Assembly (NCBI RefSeq): GCF_004366075.1
Contig: NZ_SODU01000001.1
Coordinates: 1,460,488 to 1,524,487 of the forward strand
Length of the DNA stretch: 64,000 nucleotides
Reading direction: 5' to 3'
Source of the DNA: Kribbella pratensis
GTDB lineage: Bacteria; Actinomycetota; Actinomycetes; Propionibacteriales; Kribbellaceae
In this document: positions 17,549 through 25,950 of the stretch, piece by piece
Position numbering within the stretch: the stretch's first letter is position 1
Layout: each line of letters begins with the position of its first letter
Notes under the pieces: generated by a model
What the model was told of the DNA's origin: nothing
The model's database searches: none
The model's input: the letters and a program-made list of their open reading frames with translations, nothing else
Program-made: the position numbers and the translations under genes

Positions 17549-18289
17549 ATGAATCAGAACGAAGTCGCCCTGGTGACGGGCGGGAACAAAGGCATCGGCC
17601 ACGAGATCGTGCGCCAGCTCGCGGCCCGCGGGCTCACGGTGTATCTGGCCGCAAGGAACCCGGCGCTGGGTGCTCGCGCCGCGGAGGAGCTGGCCGGCGA
17701 CGTGCGGTTTGTCCAGCTGGACGTGACCGACGTGGAGTCGGTCGCTGCGGCCGCCAAGCAGGTCGAGACCGACTCCGGCCGGCTCGATGCGCTGGTGAAC
17801 AACGCGGGCATCGTGTCGGAATGGGGTACGGCGGTCGCCGACATCAGGGCCGAACAGGTGCGATCGGCGTACGAAGTGAATGTGTTCGGCGTGGTCGCGG
17901 TGATCAACGCCTTCGTACCGCTCCTGCGGCGATCGCCGAACGCGCGGATCGTGAACATGTCGAGCGGACTCGGCTCGGTCAACCTCCTCTCGGAACTCGA
18001 CGGCCGCCTCGCATCCCAAGGACTGCTCGCCTACAGCTCGTCGAAGGCAGCGCTCAACGCCCTGACCCTGGTCTACGCAAGCGCCCTGCGCACGGACAAC
18101 ATCAAGGTGAACGCCGCCACACCGGGCCTCGTACCAACCGACCTGAACACGCAGGCATCCGTACCACGCGGCGAGCGAACCGTGGCCGACGGAGCAGCCG
18201 TCCCGGTCGCTCTCGCAACACTCCCGGCCGACGGACCCACCGGCGTCTTCAGAGGACCTGACTCACTGGCCGACGTGGCCCCGTGGTGA
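17549..18289 (+). CDS. Short-chain dehydrogenase/reductase (SDR)
   Basis: 246 residues. Classical SDR motifs: TGGNKGIG cofactor loop (residues ~10-17), NNAG (~85-88), catalytic Ser in NMSSGLGS and YSSSK with Tyr/Lys. The sequence is like the plant carbonyl-reductase-type SDRs (NADPH preference suggested by AARNP). The substrate is unknown. GGAGG precedes the ATG at 17549. It is divergent from the LysR gene, with an inverted repeat between them, and its end overlaps the convergent MFS gene by 41 nt. Confidence 0.92.
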   Translation: MNQNEVALVTGGNKGIGHEIVRQLAARGLTVYLAARNPALGARAAEELAGDVRFVQLDVTDVESVAAAAKQVETDSGRLDALVNNAGIVSEWGTAVADIRAEQVRSAYEVNVFGVVAVINAFVPLLRRSPNARIVNMSSGLGSVNLLSELDGRLASQGLLAYSSSKAALNALTLVYASALRTDNIKVNAATPGLVPTDLNTQASVPRGERTVADGAAVPVALATLPADGPTGVFRGPDSLADVAPW

Positions 18290-19451
18290 GCGCCTGACGG
18301 GCTATCAGCAAGGTGATCGTGGTGCCGAGGATGCCGGCTGCTGCCATGGTGGCGTTTGGGGCGACGAAGGAGCCGACGACGCCGCCCAGGGCGATACTGA
18401 CGCCCTGGATGGCCATCAGTCCGCTGGTTTGGACGGTGAACAGGCGGCCGCGGTACGACGGGTCGGCGTGCTGCAGGATCAGCGGATCGATGCCCTGGTT
18501 GAAGGCGTAGCCGGTGCCGGAGATCGCGAGGAGTACTGCGGCGACCGGGATCGGCGGCGTGGTCAGGAACGCGATCGCGGGCAGCTGGCTGGTCAGGAGG
18601 AACGGGACGACGAGCCGTCGCCGCGCGGAAGGGGTGAACCGCGCGACGACGAGCTCGCCGAGCACGCTGCCGACGGCGTACCCGGTGAACAACGCGCCGG
18701 CGGCAGCGGCTGCGACGCCGACCTGGGCGGTGTAGGCGACGGCCAGTCCGTCCGGGACGGACGAGAACGCCGGGGCCACCCAGGTCAGCAGGATCAGGTT
18801 GCGAAGTTTGGCGTTGGCGAACAGCATCCGCAGCCCGGTCCACGAGTCGCGGACCGTGTTGCTCGTGCGCTCCCCCGGCGGCGTGTACGGCGTACCCGTC
18901 GCGATCAGCACCGCCGACGCGACGAAGGTCACCGCGTCGAGCGCCAGCAGCCAGTTCGCGCCGACCACCGCGACCGCGATACCGCCGAGCGCGAATCCGG
19001 TCAGCACCGCGACCTGACTGATTGCCCTCAGCAAGGATCTGCCGACCGGGAAGAGATCGGCCGGCAACAGATGCGCGAGACTGGCGGCCCGCGCCCCCGC
19101 GAAGATCGGCGCGACGATCCCGGTCACCAGCAACAGTCCGAGCAGGCCGCCCACCGGCATTCCCGGTAGCAGCATCAGTCCGATGGCCACAGCGCTGAGC
19201 ACATCGCACGCGACCAGGACCCGGCGCGCGGGGAATCGGTCCGCGATCGACGAGAACAACACGCCACTCACGGCGTACGGCAGGAACGAGCAGGCCAGGA
19301 CGAGGGCCGACAGCAACGGCGATCCGGTCCGCTCGAAGATCAGGATGGACAACGCGACCTGCGCCGCCACAGTCCCCAGCATCGAGACGGTGTGGGCGGC
19401 GTACACGGCGCGCAGGCCGGGAAGGCTGAGTACAGCTCGGTAGGACCTCAC
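18249..19451 (-). CDS. MFS transporter
   Basis: 400 residues from a GTG at 19451; about twelve hydrophobic segments. The start VRSYRAVLSLPGLRAVYAAHTVSMLGTVAAQVALSILIFERTGSPLLSALVLACSFLPYAVSG and the loop DRFPARRVLVACDVL are typical of the drug-efflux-like MFS_3 (enterobactin exporter type) group in actinobacteria. It is divergent from a DUF5937/ArsR-type regulator, a very common pairing in this phylum in which the regulator controls the transporter. The transported compound is unknown. Confidence 0.9.
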   Translation of the reverse strand: MRSYRAVLSLPGLRAVYAAHTVSMLGTVAAQVALSILIFERTGSPLLSALVLACSFLPYAVSGVLFSSIADRFPARRVLVACDVLSAVAIGLMLLPGMPVGGLLGLLLVTGIVAPIFAGARAASLAHLLPADLFPVGRSLLRAISQVAVLTGFALGGIAVAVVGANWLLALDAVTFVASAVLIATGTPYTPPGERTSNTVRDSWTGLRMLFANAKLRNLILLTWVAPAFSSVPDGLAVAYTAQVGVAAAAAGALFTGYAVGSVLGELVVARFTPSARRRLVVPFLLTSQLPAIAFLTTPPIPVAAVLLAISGTGYAFNQGIDPLILQHADPSYRGRLFTVQTSGLMAIQGVSIALGGVVGSFVAPNATMAAAGILGTTITLLIARQALTTGPRRPVSQVL

Positions 19452-19518
19452 GCGGCGAGAGTGCACGCGTCCGGGGTGGGCGGCGTAGAGTTTTGGTTGT
19501 GGCCGAAAGTTCGGGTTC

Positions 19519-20496
19519 GTGACGGTACTGCGGTTCACGCAGGCGGACGCGCTGCGGTGCCGGTTCGGGGCGTCTCCGTTGTGGGAGACGATGTCCGCGG
19601 TGCGGGTGCTGAACGGATCGAAGCACCGGCCGTTGTACGCCGATTGGATCGCGGCGAAGCGGGAATCGGCAGCGCAACTCGACCTGCGCGGACTGAAGGC
19701 GGTGCAGCCCCGCGTGGGGTTCACGCCGGACTTCCTGACCCCGCCGCCGAAGGCCTCCCGAGCGAAGTTCGCGACCGAGATCGCCCGCGTCCGTAGTACC
19801 CCGCTCGAGACGGTTCGCACCGAACTGGTCCGGTCACGCGAGGAGTTGAAGAACCCCGGAGCGCCGGAGATCGACAAGATGCTGGACGATCTGGCCGGCA
19901 GCCGCGCGCGGCTCGCCGACGAGATCGAGGGCGCCTGGGAGACCCTGATCAAGCCGGACTGGCCGTTGATCAGCCGCGTCCTCGAGGACGACATCGCGTA
20001 CCGCGGTCAGCAGCTGACCGACGGCGGCCTGGCCGGGCTGTTCGACGATCTGCACCCGACCCTGGACTGGGAGGACGACCGTCTCATCGCCGCCCGCTAC
20101 CGCTCCGAGGATCGCGATCTCGCCGGACAGGGCCTGCTCCTGGTTCCCGGGGTCTTCGCCTGGCCGTACCTCGTGATCGTCGCCGACCCGGCGTACCACC
20201 CGACGCTCGTCTATCCGGCCCGCGGCGCGGCCCGCCTGTGGTCCGACGCTCCTGCCCCACCGGACCCGCTGGCCCGCCTCCTCGGCCGCACCCGCGCGAC
20301 CCTCCTCGTAGCGCTCGACCCACCCGCCACGACCAGCGCGCTCGCCGCCCAGTACAACCTCGCCCTCGCCACGGTCGCCGAACACTTGTCGGCGTTGTAC
20401 GACGCGGGTCTCGCGACACGTCGTCGTACCGGTCACCAGGTCCACTACCGCCGTACGGAAGTGGGACAGGCCGTCATCGACGCCTCCGTCGGATAA
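19519..20496 (+). CDS. ArsR-type winged-helix regulator with DUF5937-like N-terminal domain
   Basis: 325 residues. The N-terminal ~220 residues begin LRFTQADALRCRFGASPLWETMSAVRVL, the hallmark of the DUF5937 domain; the C-terminus has a winged helix (RLLGRTRATLLVALDPPATTSALAAQYNLALATVAEHLSALYDAGLATRRRTGHQVHYRRTEVG). No metal-binding Cys cluster of classic ArsR is visible, so it probably senses an organic ligand. It is divergent from the MFS transporter and probably regulates it. GTG start. Confidence 0.88.
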   Translation: MTVLRFTQADALRCRFGASPLWETMSAVRVLNGSKHRPLYADWIAAKRESAAQLDLRGLKAVQPRVGFTPDFLTPPPKASRAKFATEIARVRSTPLETVRTELVRSREELKNPGAPEIDKMLDDLAGSRARLADEIEGAWETLIKPDWPLISRVLEDDIAYRGQQLTDGGLAGLFDDLHPTLDWEDDRLIAARYRSEDRDLAGQGLLLVPGVFAWPYLVIVADPAYHPTLVYPARGAARLWSDAPAPPDPLARLLGRTRATLLVALDPPATTSALAAQYNLALATVAEHLSALYDAGLATRRRTGHQVHYRRTEVGQAVIDASVG

Positions 20497-20522
20497 CAGG
20501 CACGCGGCGCGAGAATGCTGAG

Positions 20523-21194
20523 ATGAACAAGCCGACGAAGGTGCGTCCGCCCAGCACCCGCCACACGCGGCGCTGGCCGGCCTCACTGGCGGTGGTCGCG
20601 GTTCTGGCGCTGCAGGTGCTCGTGCCGACGCAGATCAACGCGCTGCCGCGGTGGCTCATGCCCTTGCTCGGTGGACTTCTGCTGCTGCCGCTGGTGTGGA
20701 TGAACCCGTTCCACCTGCGCCGCGACGAGCCCTGGCTGCGGTCGGTCGAGCTCGTCCTGCTCGCGGTCCTGGTCGCTGTGAACGCGTACTACCTGGCCGG
20801 AATGATCTTCTTCCTGAACAACGGAGAAGCAGGAGACGGCAAGGTCCTGGTCAAGAGCGCGCTGCTGATCTGGGTGACGAACGTGGTCGCGTTCGCAGTC
20901 TGGTACTGGGAGATCGACCGCGGCGGGCCGTTCGCCCGGGCGCCCGAGCACGAGCGTGAGACCGAGCGCGCGGATCTGCTGTTCCCGCAGATGACCGTCG
21001 ACCTGGACGGGTGGAAGGGCTGGCTGCCCGGGTTCACCGACTATCTGTTCGTCTCGTTCACCGCCGCGACCGCGTTCAGCCCGACCGACACGATGCCGCT
21101 GACGGCCCGGACGAAGATGCTGATGGGTATCCAGTCGGCGATCGCGCTGCTCACCGTCGCGATCGTCGCGGCCCGCGCGGTGAACGTCCTCTGA
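20523..21194 (+). CDS. Unknown integral membrane protein
   Basis: 223 residues, about five hydrophobic segments: ~20-37, ~40-57, ~72-96 (SVELVLLAVLVAVNAYYLAGMIFFL), ~103-122 (LLIWVTNVVAFAVWYW) and a C-terminal one (~195-222) after DYLFVSFTAATAFSPTDTMPLTARTKMLMGIQSAIALLTVAIVAARAVNVL. The C-terminal phrase resembles the pore-plus-helix end of two-TM ion-channel-like or DUF1345-like proteins, but I cannot assign it. It is 26 nt downstream of the DUF5937 regulator and may be co-transcribed with it. Confidence 0.75.
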   Translation: MNKPTKVRPPSTRHTRRWPASLAVVAVLALQVLVPTQINALPRWLMPLLGGLLLLPLVWMNPFHLRRDEPWLRSVELVLLAVLVAVNAYYLAGMIFFLNNGEAGDGKVLVKSALLIWVTNVVAFAVWYWEIDRGGPFARAPEHERETERADLLFPQMTVDLDGWKGWLPGFTDYLFVSFTAATAFSPTDTMPLTARTKMLMGIQSAIALLTVAIVAARAVNVL

Positions 21195-21233
21195 GATCAC
21201 CCTCGACAGCGATGTAATGGGCATGAGAGCGTT

Positions 21234-22205
21234 ATGGCCATGTACAGCTCGAAGTCGGTGGGGTTGGGGTTCGCGGTGTTCTCCGCGGTCACGTTCGGCG
21301 GGTCGGGTCCGTTCGCGAAGGCGCTGATCGGCGCCGGTTTCACGCCGCAGCAGGCGGCCTGGTTACGGATCCTCGGCGCCGCCGCGGTGCTGGTTCCGCT
21401 CGTGCTGGTCTTCCGCGGTCGCGCCGGGCTGCGCTCGGCGCGGGCGTCCTGGAAGGCGCTGGTGCTCTACGGCCTGACCGGGATCGCCGGCTGCCAGACG
21501 CTGTTCTTCGTCGCGGCCAGCCGGTTGCCCGTCGGCGTGGCGCTGATGCTCGAGTTCTCCGGGCCCGTGCTGGTGGTGGCGTGGCTGAAGTTCGGCCAGA
21601 AGGTCGCCGTACCGCGGTCGGCCGCGATCGGAGTGAGTATCGCGGTCGTCGGTCTCGCGACGGTGGCGGAGATCTGGTCCGGGTTGCGGATCGACCTGAT
21701 CGGTCTGCTCGCCGGCCTCGGCGCGGCGGCGTGCCAGGCGACGTACTTCATCCTGATCGACAAGCTGACCGGCGCCGCGGATCCGCTCGTCATGACCGCG
21801 GCCGGCAGCGTGGTCGGCGCCGTCGTGCTGACGCTGATCGCGGCGCCGTGGGGTACGCCGTGGCACGTGCTGGTCGACTCGATCGCGATCGGCCAGCGGC
21901 ACGCTCCCGGCTGGGTGATGGCCGCGTGGCTGATCCTGGTGAGCACGGTCGTCGCCTACCTGGCAGGCGCTGCCGCCGTGCAGCGGCTCTCGGCGCCGAT
22001 CGCGGGTGCGGTCGCGTACGTCGAGGTGGTGGCGGCCTGCGTGTTCGCGCTGATCCTGCTCGGCGAGACGCTGCGGACCAACCAGATCATCGGCGGCGTG
22101 ATCGTGCTTGCCGGCGCGTTCGTGGCCCAGTCGTCGGTGGGGAAGGTCGCGTCTCCGGAGATCCCCGACGCTTCCCCCTCCGACGTACTGGATCCGGTCA
22201 TCTGA
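21234..22205 (+). CDS. EamA/DMT-superfamily transporter
   Basis: 323 residues with ten hydrophobic segments in two EamA halves (first from SVGLGFAVFSAVTFGGSGPFAKALI, second from LIGLLAGLGAAACQATYFILIDKL). Members export amino acids, metabolites or drugs; the substrate here is unknown. ATG at 21234, or the in-frame ATG 6 nt later. Its 3' end overlaps the convergent AlaRS-like gene by 8 nt. Confidence 0.9.
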   Translation: MAMYSSKSVGLGFAVFSAVTFGGSGPFAKALIGAGFTPQQAAWLRILGAAAVLVPLVLVFRGRAGLRSARASWKALVLYGLTGIAGCQTLFFVAASRLPVGVALMLEFSGPVLVVAWLKFGQKVAVPRSAAIGVSIAVVGLATVAEIWSGLRIDLIGLLAGLGAAACQATYFILIDKLTGAADPLVMTAAGSVVGAVVLTLIAAPWGTPWHVLVDSIAIGQRHAPGWVMAAWLILVSTVVAYLAGAAAVQRLSAPIAGAVAYVEVVAACVFALILLGETLRTNQIIGGVIVLAGAFVAQSSVGKVASPEIPDASPSDVLDPVI

Positions 22206-23358
22206 GCGAGTCCACCAGTTCCCGCGGCAGGCCGTGGGTGTCGTGCAGGTACTCGTAGTCGGTGTCGTCGAGGGACTTGTGGAACCGTTCGTGGCTCAGC
22301 ACCTTGCGGCCGCGGTCGAGCAGGTTGCTGAACCGGATCTCCTCGTCGATCAGGATCCGCCGGATCAGCGTCACGGTCTCGCCCTGGTGGAAATGACCGA
22401 GCGTGTGCTCGAACAGCTCGATCGGCAGGTCGGACAGCGACCGCGACTCGTCGGTCTGCCAGAGGATTGTCAGCAATCTGCGGATCAGCCGGCGCAGCAC
22501 GTACCCGCGACCGGTGTTCGACGGGTGCACGCCGTCGCCGACAATCACGATGCTGGACCGCAGGTGATCGATGACGATCCGCTGCGAGCGCTCGTCCAGC
22601 GTCCACAGCTTCGGGATGATCCGCATCCACGGCTCGAACAGCGAGGTCTCGAACACCGACTGCCTGCCCTCCAGGAGCATCGTGAGCCGCTCCAGGCCGA
22701 GACCGGTGTCGATGTTCTGCTGCTCGAGTTCCTCGAGGGAGCCGTCGTCGTGGCGGCGGTACCGCATCATCACGTGGTTCCACACCTCGACCCAGCGGTC
22801 GTCGGTGGTCGGCGTACCCTCCGGCTCCCTGTCATCACCGTCGCCGGTCCACACGAAGATCTCCGAGTCCGGACCGCACGGACCGGTCGGGCCGTTCGAC
22901 CACCAGTTGTCGTCGATGGTCAGCTCGATCGGTAGCCCGAGCTCCTGCCAGGTGCGGAGCGACTCCTGATCCAACGGCACCTGATCGTCGCCGCCGAACA
23001 CGGTCACGTACATCCGCCGCGGGTCCAGACCGAACCGGGTGGTGAGCAGCTCGTACCCCCAGCGCAGAGTCTCGGTGCTGCCGTAGTCCCCCAGCGACCA
23101 CGAGCCCAGCATCTCGAACACCGTCAGGTGGGTCGGATCCCCCACCTCGTCGAGATCGGTGGTTCGCAGGCATCGCTGGATGCCCACGAGTCTGCGTCCC
23201 AGTGGATGTGGTTCGCCTTCCAGGTACGGCGTGAGCGGATGCATCCCCGAGGTCGTGAAGAGCACGGGATCGCCGAGCCGCGGAATGAGCGTGGACCCGG
23301 TCGTCGGGACGTGGTCGCGGTCGATGAAGAAGTCGATGAAAGTCCTGCTGATGCTCAT
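22198..23358 (-). CDS. Stand-alone alanyl-tRNA-synthetase catalytic-domain paralog
   Basis: 386 residues. The sequence follows AlaRS from its first motif (SISRTFIDFFIDRDHVPTTGSTLIPRLGDPVLFTTSGM) through class II motif 2 (RLVGIQRCLRTTDLDEVGDPTHLTVFEMLGSWSLGDYG) and motif 3 (GLGLERLTMLLEG), then the tRNA-recognition helices (GYVLRRLIRRLL), and stops where a normal AlaRS (~880 residues) would continue into the editing and C-Ala domains. So it can be expected to form alanyl-adenylate and perhaps charge tRNA-Ala or another carrier, without proofreading. AAGGA precedes the ATG. It has its own promoter, an Ala-rich leader peptide and an attenuator upstream. Not an ordinary housekeeping alaS. Confidence 0.88.
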   Translation of the reverse strand: MSISRTFIDFFIDRDHVPTTGSTLIPRLGDPVLFTTSGMHPLTPYLEGEPHPLGRRLVGIQRCLRTTDLDEVGDPTHLTVFEMLGSWSLGDYGSTETLRWGYELLTTRFGLDPRRMYVTVFGGDDQVPLDQESLRTWQELGLPIELTIDDNWWSNGPTGPCGPDSEIFVWTGDGDDREPEGTPTTDDRWVEVWNHVMMRYRRHDDGSLEELEQQNIDTGLGLERLTMLLEGRQSVFETSLFEPWMRIIPKLWTLDERSQRIVIDHLRSSIVIVGDGVHPSNTGRGYVLRRLIRRLLTILWQTDESRSLSDLPIELFEHTLGHFHQGETVTLIRRILIDEEIRFSNLLDRGRKVLSHERFHKSLDDTDYEYLHDTHGLPRELVDSLR

Positions 23359-23410
23359 GGTTCTCGTCCTTGTCGAATTCAGGACCGGAACCAGACCACC
23401 GGGCTACTTC

Positions 23411-23448
23411 AAACAACAACACCGGCGAACCGTTTCCGGTCGCCGGTG
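23411..23448 (-). terminator. Attenuator terminator hairpin upstream of AlaRS-like gene
   Basis: Stem arms at 23438-23448 and 23420-23431 (11 bp with one bulged base, loop 6 nt) followed on the minus strand by TTGTTGTTT (23419-23411). It lies between the leader-peptide stop and the AlaRS-like start. Its first arm, with loop bases, can alternatively pair with the 3' part of the leader-peptide coding sequence. Confidence 0.75.
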
Positions 23449-23462
23449 GAAGATTCAGAATG

Positions 23463-23528
23463 TCAGGCCGCGGCAGCCGGAGAGCGTGAAGCTCGTACGG
23501 CTGCGGCAAGTCGGAACATTCGGTGCAT
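23463..23528 (-). CDS. Ala-codon-rich leader peptide (21 aa) of AlaRS-like attenuator
   Basis: ATG at 23528, TGA at 23465-23463. The peptide begins MHRMFRLAAAV and ends PAAAA; 8 of 21 residues are Ala (codons 8-10, 13 and 18-21). The ATG is 7 nt after a TACTCT -10, so it should be leaderless. Codons 9-10 (GCA GCC) lie inside an RNA arm, 23504-23498, that pairs with 23479-23473. That second arm, as 23481-23471, can instead pair with 23445-23435 (10 of 11 positions, one G-U) and so break the terminator. Ribosome stalling at codons 8-10 when Ala-tRNA is scarce would favour read-through into the AlaRS-like gene: the classical attenuation design. Confidence 0.7.
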   Translation of the reverse strand: MHRMFRLAAAVRASRSPAAAA

Positions 23529-23535
23529 GCCGGCC

Positions 23536-23566
23536 AGAGTACACGATTTCCACCATCCGCTGTCCA
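23536..23566 (-). promoter_or_regulatory. Promoter of leader peptide/AlaRS-like gene
   Basis: Minus strand TGGACA (23566-23561) and TACTCT (23541-23536) with 19 bp between; the leader ATG begins 7 nt further on. Confidence 0.55.
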
Positions 23567-23587
23567 CCCTTTCCCGACACCCCCGGG

Positions 23588-24706
23588 TCAGGCGTCCAGC
23601 AGTTCCCGCAGGACGGCGCCCGACCTCCCCCAGGTCCACTCGTCCTCGATCCACTTCCGCCCAGCGGCCCCCAGGGCAGCACGGTCCTGGGCATTCGTCA
23701 GCAGTTCGACCAGGCGGACGCCTACGGCAGCTGGGTTGTACGGGTCGACCAAGTACCCCGTCGTACCGTGCACCACCGTGTCGGCCGCGCCACCGGAATC
23801 CCCGACCACCACGGGCTTTCCGGTCGCGGACGCCTCCAGCGTGACGATGCCGAGCGCCTCCGGTTCCAGCCCGAACCGCCGCGTCCGGCACGGCATCGCG
23901 AACACATCGGCAGCATCGACGTACGGCGGAATCTCGGGCCACGGAACCGGCCCCGTGAACACCACCGCGTCCGCCACGCCGGCGGTCACCGCCAACTCCT
24001 CGAGGTATTCGCGGTCCGGCCCACCGCCCACCAGCAGCAGCCGCGCGTCAGGCACCGACCGCTGGACCCGCGACCACGCGCGGATCAGCGTGTCCTGCCC
24101 CTTCCGGCGAATCAGCCGCGACACACAGGCAACCACCGGACGGCCGTCCAGCCCGAGCCCCTCGCGGATCTGCTCTCCCCCACATCCCGGAGCGAACCGG
24201 CTCGTGTCGACCCCTGGCGTCAGCCTCCGCATCCGTTGCGCTGCCGCCGGCGACAACGCCGGAGCGATCCGTTCGGCACACCACGACGACACCGTCGTCA
24301 CCGTGTCGGCCGCATCACCGATCCGCCGCAACGCCCGCCGGGCCCCGGGTACGCCGGCCCACCACGTCTCATGCCCGTGCGTCATCGCGACGATCCGCCG
24401 CGCACCGGCCCGTCGCAACGCCGGACCCATCAACCCGAGCGGAGCGGCCGCGCCGAACAGGATCCGGTCGGCGCCGTGCTCACGCATCAGCCCGACGGCC
24501 CGCTTCGTGACACGGGCCGTCGGCAACAACATCGACGTCCGGTCCCGGATCACGGGGAACGGTAGCGTCGCGTCGTACGCCGTGTCCCCTGGCTCGCGGG
24601 AGGTGTAGACGACGACGTCGGGCAGTTCGTCGCACAACGAGCGGACGAACGTCTCGATCCCGCCCTGGCGCGGCGGGAAGTCGTTGGTGACGACCAGGAC
24701 GGTCAT
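23588..24706 (-). CDS. Glycosyltransferase family 4 (PimB-like GT-B enzyme)
   Basis: 372 residues from the ATG at 24706. N-terminal VVTNDFPPRQGGIETFVRSL is the typical GT4 donor/acceptor loop start; the C-terminal GT-B domain has VSRLIRRKGQDTLIRAW and the EX7E-like region ALGIVTLEASATGKPVVVGDSGGAADTV. Closest in style to mannosyltransferases of the PimB/PimC group that act on phosphatidylinositol mannosides or lipoglycan precursors at the cytoplasmic face (family knowledge; acceptor not proven). Its start overlaps the M48 gene by 4 nt (ATGA), so it is the last gene of a three-gene operon. Confidence 0.9.
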   Translation of the reverse strand: MTVLVVTNDFPPRQGGIETFVRSLCDELPDVVVYTSREPGDTAYDATLPFPVIRDRTSMLLPTARVTKRAVGLMREHGADRILFGAAAPLGLMGPALRRAGARRIVAMTHGHETWWAGVPGARRALRRIGDAADTVTTVSSWCAERIAPALSPAAAQRMRRLTPGVDTSRFAPGCGGEQIREGLGLDGRPVVACVSRLIRRKGQDTLIRAWSRVQRSVPDARLLLVGGGPDREYLEELAVTAGVADAVVFTGPVPWPEIPPYVDAADVFAMPCRTRRFGLEPEALGIVTLEASATGKPVVVGDSGGAADTVVHGTTGYLVDPYNPAAVGVRLVELLTNAQDRAALGAAGRKWIEDEWTWGRSGAVLRELLDA

Positions 24707-25950
24707 CGTCGAGCCAGCGGTGGGACCTTGCCGCCGTTCTCGGCGGCCCAGGCACGACCCATCGCGATCCGCTCCGGCGCGGTCGGGTGGCTGGCGAACA
24801 TCCAGTACCGCCAGGCGCTCGGGTCGAGTCCCGAGATGTTCCGGACGGCGAGGTCGTGCTGCATCGCGACGAAGTCCTGCGGATCGTCCGTCAGGCGGAG
24901 CGAGTGGTAGTCGGCACGCGCCTCGATCTTGCGGCTCACCAGATTCTGGACAGGGCTCGCCAGCGTGGTACCGGCCACGATCAGCGCGACCAAGACCGCC
25001 GTACGCCGCGGGTCCGCGATCCGGGCCCCGAGCAACAAGTACAGCACCGTGATGCCGAACGCCGTACCGAGCACGCCGATCAACGTGCCGTGCAGTACGT
25101 CGTCCTCGGCGGCGTGACCGAGCTCGTGCGCGACCACGAGCCGGACCTGCGCGGGCGGCGTGTCCTTCAGGAGCGTGTCGTAGACGACCAGCCGACGGGT
25201 CGAGCCGAAGCCGGACACGTACGCGTTCAGGGCGGTGGTCCGCTTCGACGCGTCCGCGACCAGCACATCCTTGAGCGGTACGCCGTCCTCGGCCGCGAGC
25301 TTCAGGAAGTCGTTGCGCTGGGCACCGGCCGGCATCGACGTGAAGTCGTTGAACCGCGGCTCGATCAGCACCGGGTAGGCGAACGACACGCCCAGCACGA
25401 GCAGCGCTCCGGCGATTGCCCCGGGCAACCACCAGCCCTGGCGCCGGCGTTTCGCCAACCCCACCAGGACAATCGCGAGTACCCCCACCCCGAGCGAGGT
25501 GATCGCCCAGTTCACGCCGCGGTCCCAGACCCACAACCGCCAGTTCTCCACGGACAACCCGTACTTCAGGCTGACTCGCTGGGCGAGTACGTCGGTAGGC
25601 ACGGTGAGCAGGTTGGTGATCAGGGCGATCCCGGCGACCGTGACCGGTACGGCGAGGAACCACCAGCGGATGCGCAGACCGTCGTACAACCGGCGACCCA
25701 GCGGGCTGAAGCCGATCACCAGCGGGACCACGACCGAGATGATCCAGGACGCCGTCGACCAGCGGAGGATCTCGTGCCGGAACGCGTTCTGGCGGGCGAT
25801 CTCCGCGGCCGTGAAGTCCAGCGCGGCGTCCGGCTTCGGCAGGTCGATCAGGTGCCACGGCGTGGTGACCGCGATCGTGAAGACCAGCGCGAGCGCCAGC
25901 AGTCCACCCGCGGCGCGCGGCGCCCATGGACTGGAAGGTTTCTCAGGCAC
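24703..25950 (-). CDS. M48-family (Ste24-like) membrane metalloprotease
   Basis: 415 residues. Several membrane segments (start, ~75-95, ~100-125, ~150-175, ~180-200, ~290-335) frame the zinc motif HELGHAAEDD (~residue 275) and the downstream EARADYHSL supplying the third ligand. The layout (N-terminal CAAX_prenyl-like region with FNDFTSM, then peptidase domain) is like CAAX prenyl protease 1/Ste24. In bacteria these degrade or process membrane proteins; targets here are unknown. Overlaps the upstream gene by 8 nt and the downstream GT by 4 nt. Confidence 0.9.
   Translation of the reverse strand: MPEKPSSPWAPRAAGGLLALALVFTIAVTTPWHLIDLPKPDAALDFTAAEIARQNAFRHEILRWSTASWIISVVVPLVIGFSPLGRRLYDGLRIRWWFLAVPVTVAGIALITNLLTVPTDVLAQRVSLKYGLSVENWRLWVWDRGVNWAITSLGVGVLAIVLVGLAKRRRQGWWLPGAIAGALLVLGVSFAYPVLIEPRFNDFTSMPAGAQRNDFLKLAAEDGVPLKDVLVADASKRTTALNAYVSGFGSTRRLVVYDTLLKDTPPAQVRLVVAHELGHAAEDDVLHGTLIGVLGTAFGITVLYLLLGARIADPRRTAVLVALIVAGTTLASPVQNLVSRKIEARADYHSLRLTDDPQDFVAMQHDLAVRNISGLDPSAWRYWMFASHPTAPERIAMGRAWAAENGGKVPPLARR

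Noticed and set aside
23359..23590. T-box riboswitch upstream of the AlaRS-like gene
   Set aside because: No T-box core (AGGGTGGNACCGCG-like) or specifier-loop layout is present; the leader ORF and competing stems explain the region better.
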